Shown piece by piece: positions 1 through 9,200 of a DNA stretch of 64,000 bases. The stretch covers positions 372,001 through 436,000 of the forward strand of contig NZ_JACGVC010000044.1 in NCBI RefSeq assembly GCF_014077005.1, read 5' to 3'. The stretch comes from Colwellia sp. MB3u-45 (GTDB taxonomy: Bacteria; Pseudomonadota; Gammaproteobacteria; Enterobacterales; Alteromonadaceae). Made by a program: the position numbers and the translations under genes. Position 1 is the stretch's first letter. Each line of letters begins with the position of its first letter. The notes beneath the pieces are model-generated. The model saw only the letters and a list, made by a program, of their open reading frames with translations. It was not told where the DNA came from and made no database searches.

Positions 1-1
1 T

Positions 2-598
2 GCGGGTAATGAACTGAAATTACTCATCATTGGCGATTCAGCTGCCTTAGGTGTTGGGGTCGATGGACAAGAAGATGCTTTAGCCGGACAGCTATCATCA
101 TTACTTGGCTGTTATTATAGTGTTAATTGGCAGTTACTTGCAAAGACTGGGGCTACTGCTGAAGATGTACTGGTTATGTTACAACATCAAGAAGAGCAAG
201 TGTTTGATGTGGTACTCGTATCGATTGGTGTTAATGACGTAACGCATTTCACTCATTTAAATCGATGGGAAAAGAGTATGAATGTGATGCTCAATATCCT
301 AGTATCAAAATTTTCAGTAAAAAAAATACTGCTATCAAACTTACCACCTATGCAAGAATTTACCACCTTTCCTTTACCTTTACGTTGGTGGTGGGGGCAG
401 CGTTCTAAGCAGTTAAATAACCGGCTCACTGTTGTTGTTAAAAATTTTAGCCAATGTACTAGCTTTGATATCGATGCACCTATTGAACCAAGGTACATCG
501 CCAAGGATGGATTTCACCCATCAAAAATAGCCTATCAAGCTTGGGCGAATCAGGCAGCTAAAACAATTACCTCATCTTTAGATGACATCAACGCGTAA
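2..598 (+). CDS. SGNH/GDSL-family hydrolase, 5' end cut by window edge
   Basis: The frame is open from base 2, so the gene begins outside the window and its first residues are missing. Visible SGNH signatures are GDSAALG at visible residues 11-17 (Ser nucleophile in GDS), GVND at 76-79 (oxyanion Asn), and DGFHPS at 169-174, which carries the Asp-x-x-His pair of block V. These make it an esterase or lipase-type hydrolase of the SGNH fold. Substrate and location cannot be told because any signal peptide is off the edge. It stops 371 bases before the FNR-type gene and is probably not part of that unit. Confidence 0.85.
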   Translation, partial: AGNELKLLIIGDSAALGVGVDGQEDALAGQLSSLLGCYYSVNWQLLAKTGATAEDVLVMLQHQEEQVFDVVLVSIGVNDVTHFTHLNRWEKSMNVMLNILVSKFSVKKILLSNLPPMQEFTTFPLPLRWWWGQRSKQLNNRLTVVVKNFSQCTSFDIDAPIEPRYIAKDGFHPSKIAYQAWANQAAKTITSSLDDINA

Positions 599-969
599 TA
601 AATGACTTTGTTGATTATCTTATATAGGATCTGAATATATTGGGTGATGGTTGTTAATTCTATTTAAGACTATTGTTCACAGAGCTTATTTCCTGCTTAA
701 AACATCGTTATCTTGTCATGCTTAATAGGCTTATCTCAAGCTGATTAATTTGTTGATTTATCTACTTATTGTCATTAAAAATAAGGTCAGCGAACGCTAT
801 TTTTACATACATTAACTTAGGTATAAGCAAATCAGAAGACATCAATATTTCTTGAGAGTTAACTAATAAGCTTTATATCAGGTTTTCCCTTATTACTAAT
901 TTTTCTCCTTTGGATAATGATTAATGGGAGAAATACATATATGAGCGTAAAAACCTCTTAGGGAAAGCC
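599..969. other. Intergenic region before the FNR-type gene
   Basis: No credible gene. The region is AT-rich and must hold the promoter of the regulator at 970. No perfect TGAT-N4-ATCA dyad was found here, so autoregulation by an FNR site is not evident. Confidence 0.5.
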
Positions 970-1671
970 ATGAAACACCTTAAATACGCGGAAGCAAGTA
1001 AATGTGAACGTTGTATTAGATATCAAAATTGCGTTGTCGCACAGTTATTAGGAAGTACGCCTTATATTAAAACCGTTAATTCATATTTACTAAGTACTCA
1101 TGAACACTTATATCATGCGGGTGATGAGCTGAGTGCACTTTATATAATTAAATCAGGGGCAATTAAAAATTATGTTACCCATAATGATGGTGATGAACAA
1201 ATTCTCAATTTTTTAATTCCAGGCGATATCCTTGGCCTTGATGGTTTAGATACACAGCAATATGCTTCTTCGGCTATTGCCTTACAAACCTCAGCTGTTT
1301 GTGCTATTCCATTACAACAGTTTAGAAATATACTCGCTGAGTTAGTACCAAGTTGGTTAATCAAGCTTGCCACCGATAATTTGAGTAAACAGGGGCGTAA
1401 TATTGCTTTGTTAAATAAGAAAAAAGCTAAAGCACGGATAGCGGCATTTTTAATGGATATGGCTGATAACTACAAATCCCTTGGCTGTTCAGATAAGAAC
1501 TTTGAATTAAGTATGTCTCGTGATGACATAGGTAATTATCTAGGGCTAGCATCAGAAACCGTCAGCAGAACATTGACTCAGTTACAACAAGAAGGCTCAG
1601 TAAAAATGGAACGGAGAAATGTAACGATTATAAATGCGCCGCACTTAAGTGAAATGGCGCAACATCGTTAA
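970..1671 (+). CDS. FNR-type transcriptional regulator with complete Fe-S cysteine set
   Basis: A 233-residue Crp/Fnr-family activator. Cys12, Cys15 and Cys21 have the spacing of E. coli FNR Cys20, Cys23 and Cys29, and Cys111 in the SAVC stretch matches FNR Cys122, so all four ligands of an oxygen-labile [4Fe-4S] cluster are present. The cyclic-nucleotide-type beta-roll covers about residues 40-125. The recognition helix near residue 190 reads ASETVSRTL, retaining the Glu, Ser and Arg that in FNR contact TTGAT half-sites. By family it should dimerise and bind DNA when oxygen is low. FNR-like dyads precede at least five genes or operons over the next 26 kb, which suggests this is their regulator. 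It may be a paralogue of a main FNR/EtrA elsewhere; the window cannot show that. Confidence 0.92.
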   Translation: MKHLKYAEASKCERCIRYQNCVVAQLLGSTPYIKTVNSYLLSTHEHLYHAGDELSALYIIKSGAIKNYVTHNDGDEQILNFLIPGDILGLDGLDTQQYASSAIALQTSAVCAIPLQQFRNILAELVPSWLIKLATDNLSKQGRNIALLNKKKAKARIAAFLMDMADNYKSLGCSDKNFELSMSRDDIGNYLGLASETVSRTLTQLQQEGSVKMERRNVTIINAPHLSEMAQHR

Positions 1672-2019
1672 GCACAATAGGATGATTATTGTAAAATCAT
1701 CTGTTTGTCTAGGTTAAGATCTCAGTTAAGGTCTCGGTTAAATACATGCGTTGTGCCTGTTAAAAGGCAAGCATAAAACACTTTTTATGCTCAACGGATA
1801 TTTTTCAGGGCTTCATAAATGCTGCTGTTATCTTGCTATTTCGTGCAGTAGGTAACTCGTTATTATGTATTACTGATTGACTCAATATGCATGTACTTAT
1901 TTGAGTACAAGCCTTTGGTAAAAAGAAACAGGTTTTATTATCTATGGGTGAATTAATCAAGATATTACATCAAGATTAATACAGTTTAAGACGTTATACT
2001 TTAGTTAATCTTTCTTGAC
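1672..2019. other. Intergenic region after the FNR-type gene, with small stem-loops
   Basis: No gene seen. A tract at about 1712-1740 repeats a 12-13 base GTTAAGGTCTC-like unit. Two short hairpins follow, TGCCT/AGGCA near 1757-1772 and GCATAAA/TTTATGC near 1776-1796. They may end the FNR transcript but lack a clear T-run. Confidence 0.4.
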
Positions 2020-2061
2020 CTGATTATTATCAGTTTAAAAAATCCCCTTCTTATTTATAGT
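2020..2061 (+). promoter_or_regulatory. FNR-type operator and -10 element for the usp-glucan synthase operon
   Basis: A perfect dyad, CTGATTATTATCAG, lies at 2020-2033 and matches the FNR core TGAT-N4-ATCA. TATAGT at 2056-2061 is a plausible -10 element. The implied start is near 2068, which puts the dyad centre (2026.5) at about -41.5, the class II FNR position. The transcript leader would be about 155 bases. Confidence 0.65.
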
Positions 2062-2223
2062 CTAGCTAACATACATTATTACTGCCTTGGCGCATTTCAA
2101 CTGTGCCTGAAATATAGCACTGACAATGTTTAGCGTATTACCACGAATTCCTTTCGTATTTACGTTTATCCCTAAAAAAGAGGCTCAATAATTGTGTCCT
2201 TAACTATGAAGGAGATGTATATC

Positions 2224-3204
2224 ATGCGTGATATTTTAATTTGCCTTGATGGATCCGCTATTTCTAAGCAGGCTATTCCCTATGCATTGGCGATAGCACA
2301 TGCTTTTAAAGCAAAAATTACCCTGCTACATGTACTGGAATATTCAGACAATAATATTAAAACACCGGTTGACCCTTTTCTTTGGGCGCTACAAAAACAA
2401 GAAATAGAAATATATCTTGATGATATTATGTCAAATTTTCCAGCCAACACTAATATAGTTACTAGCCATATTGTTGAAGGTAAAGCGGCAGAAGAAATTA
2501 GTCATTGGATAAAAAAACACCCTGTCGATCTGGTCGTACTTTGCAGTCATGGTGCCAATGGTTATTCGCAGTGGCCATTAGCCAGTAATAGTCAAAAACT
2601 ACTTTTTGGCAGCAAAGTATCAACATTATTGGTGCCAGCAAAAGAGCATCAACAACATCAAGAACAACCCCTTCACTGTAAAAAAATATTGATACCGCTA
2701 GACGGCTCTGTTTGGGCTGAAAGCGTATTACCTGTTGCGCTAAGCATCGCCAAAGAGCAGCAGGCAGAAATACTATTAGCCCATGTTGTACCAGAGTCTG
2801 GACTGACGCATATTATGCCGTTGAACAATGATGAAATAGCATTGGAAAATAGTATTCAGCGACATAATGAACAAGTTGCAGCCAATTACCTCGAGCAGGT
2901 GAGAAAACAATTATCATCGTTAACCACTTTAGACATCAGTTCTATGCTGATCCCCAAACATGGCGTGTGTGACGAGTTATTACAAGTGGTAGCGCAAGAT
3001 GACATCGATATGGTGATTATGAACGCGCATGGTCGCTCTGCTAGAGCAGGGCGTTACCATGGTAATATTGCCATGGATTTTTTGGCAAATAGTAAAGTGC
3101 CCGTGTTGTTGGTAAAAGGTATAACACCGCAAGATGATTTACTCAGGCCGGGCAATACTGATCAATCTGAGTTAGAAGGACGTTATCCTCAGAGGGCTTA
3201 TTAA
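2224..3204 (+). CDS. Tandem-domain universal stress protein
   Basis: Two USP domains in one chain. The first opens with DILICLDGS and closes with GSKVSTLLVPA near residue 140. The second opens with KILIPLDGS near 155 and ends with SKVPVLLVKG near 300. Each has the Rossmann-like first strand with LDGS and an SHG or AHG stretch, but the classical ATP loop (G-x2-G-x9-G-S/T) is only partly kept. An upstream GTG at 2194 also gives an open frame, but AAGGAG at 2209-2214 lies 9 bases before ATG 2224, so 2224 is preferred. The stop overlaps the next start by one base (TAATG), so the two genes are translationally coupled. An FNR-like site lies upstream. Confidence 0.88.
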   Translation: MRDILICLDGSAISKQAIPYALAIAHAFKAKITLLHVLEYSDNNIKTPVDPFLWALQKQEIEIYLDDIMSNFPANTNIVTSHIVEGKAAEEISHWIKKHPVDLVVLCSHGANGYSQWPLASNSQKLLFGSKVSTLLVPAKEHQQHQEQPLHCKKILIPLDGSVWAESVLPVALSIAKEQQAEILLAHVVPESGLTHIMPLNNDEIALENSIQRHNEQVAANYLEQVRKQLSSLTTLDISSMLIPKHGVCDELLQVVAQDDIDMVIMNAHGRSARAGRYHGNIAMDFLANSKVPVLLVKGITPQDDLLRPGNTDQSELEGRYPQRAY

Positions 3205-6200
3205 TGAATCCTCAGGCGGAAATATCGAATGAAGTTTTGTTAGCGATAAAGGCGCAGGAGTTGGCTAAAAGTCAAACCGTGTCGTATCGTCCGCCTGCTC
3301 AAATCCCTTTACTTAATGCACTGCCCAAAATACCCAAGTGGCTTGAGCAGGCAAAGCTCTTGTTTAATACCCGTGATGTTAATACCGCGAAAGTTGCTGA
3401 GTGGGTCTATGACAATGGCTATGTTGTTGACCGCGCAATTACTCAAATACAAATCGATATGCCAACAAGTTATTATCGGCTGTTACCGAGTCTACAAAAT
3501 ACCAGTACTCAGTCATTACCGCGAGCCTATTATCTGGCTAGTGGCTTATTAGCGGCCACAGGTATCCAACTGTCGTTAAATTTTTTGGTTAAATTTGTTA
3601 AAGGCTATCAACAAGAAACGACGCTCAATATTTCTGAATTATGGGCCTTACCGACACTATTGCGTTTGGTTTGTATCCAATTAATTGTCGAAGCGGTAGA
3701 CAATATAGTGCCTGAACTCACTGTGCCTTATTCGCGTGACGATATTAGCCAGCCTTTAATGGTTTCTCGTGATGAAATTGATTATTTAAGTCGAGCTATT
3801 CATTGTCTTTCAGTGATAGAAACAATCCCATGGCGTAAGTTTTTTGAGCAAGTGAGTGCGGTTGAGGAAAAGCTTCGCCATGAGCCGGCAGACATATATC
3901 AAAGCCTTGATTTTGACAGCCGTGATAGGTATTGCAAAGTCATTGAAAACTTAGCAAGGGCAACTGCCCATGATGAAGCTCATATTGCCGAGCGAGCGGT
4001 CGCATTAGCCTGTTGTGAAAGTGCCAATGGCGAACGTTATTCCCATGTAGGTTATTGGCTGGTTGATGAAGGATTAATGGCGTTAGAAAAAGATTTAGGT
4101 TATCAGGTGTCTTGGTGGCAGCGTTTTCAGCGTTTTTGTGGCAAATTTTCCAGCCTATTATATTTATTAGCGCTAGCATTCTCTGTGATATTGGCTGAAG
4201 TTGTGGTTGTTGTTTATCTCTATCAAAATGATGCTCAAGCCTTAACATATTTGGCGGGTTTGGCATTAACATTAATACCCGCGTCCATGTTATCGATTGC
4301 TATTACTAATTGGTTGATTACCCTCATATGGCCAAGTCGAATTTTAAACAAGCTCGACTTTGAACAGCATATAGACCCCCAATATAAAACAGCTGTTGTT
4401 ATACCTAGTATGTTAAGTAGTAATAGCGATATCGACATATTACTCAAACAAATAGAGCTTCATTATTTGTCAAATAGCGATCCTGCACTGCGTTTTGTGT
4501 TGTTAACTGATTATCTTGACGCGCAAGTGCAGAGTATTGCCAGTGACGCGGATTATCTTAATCGTGTTAGTCAAGGTATCAGAGCACTCAATAGTAAATA
4601 CGGTGCTAGCAATACCGGACCATTTCACTTATTACACCGAGAGCGACGTTATAACCTCAGTGAAAATTGCTGGATGGGCTGGGAGAGAAAACGCGGTAAA
4701 TTAAGCGATTTCAATCGTTTTCTTAGCGACAAAAACTGTGAGGCTATTTTTGTTCATGAGGGAGAGCCGCTAGGGCTGAATGATATTCGTTATGTAATCA
4801 CCCTTGATAGTGATACCCAGCTTTGTCGGGGGGCTGCGGCTAAGCTGATTGGTACCTTGGCGCATCCGCTGAACCGCGCAGTTTTTGATGATAAAACAAG
4901 CAAGGTTATTGCAGGTTATACCATTATTCAACCCCGTATTGAAATCGCTCCTACCATACACCGCCACACTTTGTTTACTCGATTGGCCTCTGGCGATCGT
5001 GTTATTGATATATATAGCCATGCCGTGTCTGATGTGTATCAAGATCTTTTTAGTACGGGCATTTTTGTTGGCAAAGGTATTTATGAGGTCGCTAGTTTTG
5101 AGCGCAGCCTCAAGCAATGTATTCCGGAAAACACCATACTAAGTCATGATCTATTCGAGGGTATCTTAGGCCGGGTAGCACTGGCTTCTGACATTGTGCT
5201 TTATGAAAACTTCCCGACACATTATTTCAGCTTTAGTCGCCGTTTACATCGGTGGATACGCGGAGATTGGCAGCTCATGCCATGGCTAGCCAATAGTTTA
5301 TTTCAGGCTGATGGCACCAAGGTTAAAAATCGTTTTGGTGTGATTGAACGATGGAAAATAATCGACAATTTACGACGCAGCCTTTTTGCACCAACATTGC
5401 TTTTATGGCTTATTGCGGGCTGGCTATGGTTGCCCGGTAACGCCCTAGTTTGGACCGCAATGGCGCTACTTGCCCCTGTTGGACATAATTTTTGTCATTT
5501 CATGTTAGGGGTCGCCCGTGCGGCTAATTTTAAAACTTTGATGCATTCTTTTATTGTGCCACGTGAGGTGGCGGGTCGCTGGTTATTGTTACTCATATTT
5601 CTGCCTTATGAAGCCATTATCGCCACAGATGCTATCGCTCGAACACTGTATAGAATCACGGTTAGCCGAGGTAAAATGTTAGAATGGGTAACCGCAGCTG
5701 ATACTGACAATCAGCTCAATGGTGATGATACTCGGTTGTTTTATTGGCGTGAAATGAGCACAAGTATACTGCTGACCTTATCGCTAGCTGCAGCCGTTGC
5801 TAGTGTTAATTTAGCGGTATTACCTATTGCTGCACCTTTGTTTTTTTTGTGGCTTATGGCACCAGAAATAGCCAGGGTACTAGGGCGTACACTATCGAGT
5901 GACAAAGAAAAATTAAGCGATGATGAGGTGATATTTTTACGCCGTTTGGCCCGACGAACCTGGTTGTTTTTTGAGACCTTTGTTGGACCCTCTGATCATT
6001 GGTTACCGCCTGACAATTATCAAGAAGACCCGCATGGCACTGTTTCACATCGCACCTCTCCAACCAATATTGGCATGATGCTTTTGTCTAATGTCTCTGC
6101 TTGGGATTTTGGTTACCTTGGCCCAACAGATTTGGCTGCTCGTTTACTGGCCAGTATGAATACACTGACTAAACTTGAGCATTATCGTGGTCATATTTTC

Positions 6201-9200
6201 AACTGGTATGACACTAAAACATTAGAAGTACTCTCACCTCGTTACATTTCAATGGTTGATAGCGGTAATTTGGCGGCGGCTTTAATGACCCTTGAAAAAA
6301 GCTGCCAAGAAGTGCAAAACACCGCTATATTTACCTGTTCACGTTGGGATGGCTTGATGGATAATATCGCCTTAATTGAAGAGTCTTTGGCGTTACTTAA
6401 CACAGACAAACACCATGACTTTACCCTATTAGTCACACTAATAGCTGATATCCGTCATAAGGCCAATAAAGCCAAAAAAAATTCAGCGCTTTGGTGGTTA
6501 ACCATACACGAACTTTGTCAAGATGACTGCGTTAATTTCGACCATGTTTTGGTGACAACACTGGCTAAAAAATCTTTGGTTTCAAGGGTTTCACAACTGC
6601 GAGATGTCCGTGTTTGGTTAGGGCGTCTACACCAACATCTACGTGATATGTTACGTGATATTGACCGCTTGTTACCTTGGTTGTCTGTGTTATTGCAAGC
6701 CCAGCCAAAAACCTTGCACCAAGATACAAGTAGCTACTACCAAGCCATAAGTGCTTTTAATCAAGTTTTAAAGCCAACGCTAAGCTTGGCTGAAGTGCCT
6801 TTCGCTTGTGAGTCAGCTCAAGCGCTTATTGCCACTTTACGTGACGCCAAGCCAAGTCTTTGGCTAGAGGAACCCGCGAATGATTTTACCTTATGGCTTA
6901 ATAAGCTGGAGACTGCAGTAAGTGAATCCAAAAAGAATGCTCAAACCCTGCAAGTAGAATTAAATACTATCGCTACATTGGCGAGTGAAGAAGTATCGGC
7001 GATGGATTTTCGTTTACTCTATGATCAAGACGCTGCACTTTTTCATATTGGTTGGAATGCCACTACCGGAATTATGGATACACACCATTATGACTTACTC
7101 GCATCAGAAGCGCGTTTGGGGAGTATTGTCGCGATAGGAAAGGGAGATGTATCGATAAAACACTGGTTTACTTTGGGGCGTTCTGTCACCAAAGTTGCTG
7201 GCCGTAGTGTTTTACTTTCTTGGGGAGGAACAATGTTTGAGTATTTGATGCCGCGGATATTACTGCGAAGTCACGCTGGAACTTTATTGGCTCAAAGTGA
7301 ACAAGTGTCGGTCGATGAACAAATTAAATTAGCTGAAAAACGTAATACCCCTTGGGGAATTTCTGAGTCAGGGTATGCGGCGGTTGATTTTCAACATAAC
7401 TATCAATATCGTGCCTTTGGTGTGCCCAGTTTGGGTTATAAGCGTGGCTTAGAGGAAGATACGGTTATTTCACCTTATTCTACCGCACTGGCATTAGCTA
7501 TTTATCCACTTCGCGCCGTGCAAAACCTTCAAAAATTAACCAAGCTCGGTATGATGAGCCTTTATGGTATGTATGAAGCGATTGATTACACCCCAGGGCG
7601 AGTCGCTAAGAATCGACGTTTTTCTATTGTTCGTTCTCATATGGCGCATCATCAAGGCATGATATTAACTGCGTTAGATAATGCGATATTTCATGATCAG
7701 GTTGCCCAGCGTTTTCAGTCGTGTCCCATGGTGCAAACGGTAGAATTGCTTTTACATGAACAAATACCAACAACCCATGCCCTTGAGTTTCCTATTGATG
7801 CAATTACCGAAGCGGAAATCAATCATGTACCTATGCATCAATTGCCACACCTACCCATTTGGAAACCTAAACTGCATGGCGTTATTCCGCAGCTGCATAC
7901 TTTAAGTAATGGTCGTTTCACCACTTTGCTGACCGACTCGGGATCAGGAGGTATATTATGGCGCCATAACGCTTTAACACGTTGGTCAGCGGATTCAACA
8001 CTCGATAATCAGGGATTATGGATCTACATCCGTGACCTTGATAGTGGAGAAATTTGGTCTGCAGGTAGGCAACCGGTAAATAAACGCGCTGATAAATACG
8101 AAGTGGTATTTCATGCGCATATGGCAGAATTTAATCGCCACGATAAAGGCATTAGCTTACGTATGGAAATCGCGGTCGCGGCAAATGATGATGTAGAAGT
8201 CAGGCGATTAAGCTTTATAAATGAAACGGCCGCGTCAAGAAGGCTTCAAGTCAGCACGTATGCTGAGGTGGTCTTAACCCCAAGCGACGCCGACCAAAGT
8301 CATCCCGCTTTTAGCAAATTATTTGTTCACAGTGAATTAGCCAGCAACATGAATGCATTGATTTTTGAACGTCGTGCGCGCTCACCACAAGAAAAATCTC
8401 CCGCTATGATGCATCGATTACTGAGCGATAGCGACGCGGTAACATTGGTTGGCTATGAGACTGACCGTGCTAAATTTATGGGTAGAAATGGCTCGATACA
8501 AAGTCCACAAGCCGTCACTGACGGGGTTTCGAAAACTCTTGGCTGGACACTTGATGCAGTTATGTCTCTACAGGTAAATGTTGAATTATCACCTTATCAT
8601 AGTGAATCTTTTGCCTTTGTTACTATTGCAGCCAGTTCGCGACACGCATTGTTTGATGTTTGCCAATGTTATGAAGTTTACTCTGCCATTGATTTACTTT
8701 TTCATGATGCCTTATTTAAAGTCAGTAATGAGATGAAAACCTTCGATTATGCCGTTGCTTATTTACCCGAATTACAGCAATTATTGGCACTCATTATTTA
8801 TCCGGTTGACGTATTACGCGCCGCAGATAAAGTGATCACGGATAACTTATTGGGTCAGTCAGCTCTTTGGCCATTTAGTATCTCGGGTGATTTCCCTATT
8901 TTGTTGATGCGACTTGTTGATGAAACGAATGTGGCGTTATTACGACTGTTATTTTTTTCTTATCGACGTTGGCATCATCAAGGGATCAAGATTGATTTTG
9001 TGATATTACAATCAGGCCCTTCTGGTTATGATGACAAGTTTGGTGCGCAAATACAGCAACTTATACATGAGTTAGACATTGAAACTTTAGTGGCGCAAAG
9101 GGCGGGTATTCATGTCATTCATTCAGATCAAATCTCAGTTCCGCAAACACATTTACTTGAGGCGAGTGCGAATGTCATTTTAGGTGCACATTCTTCATTG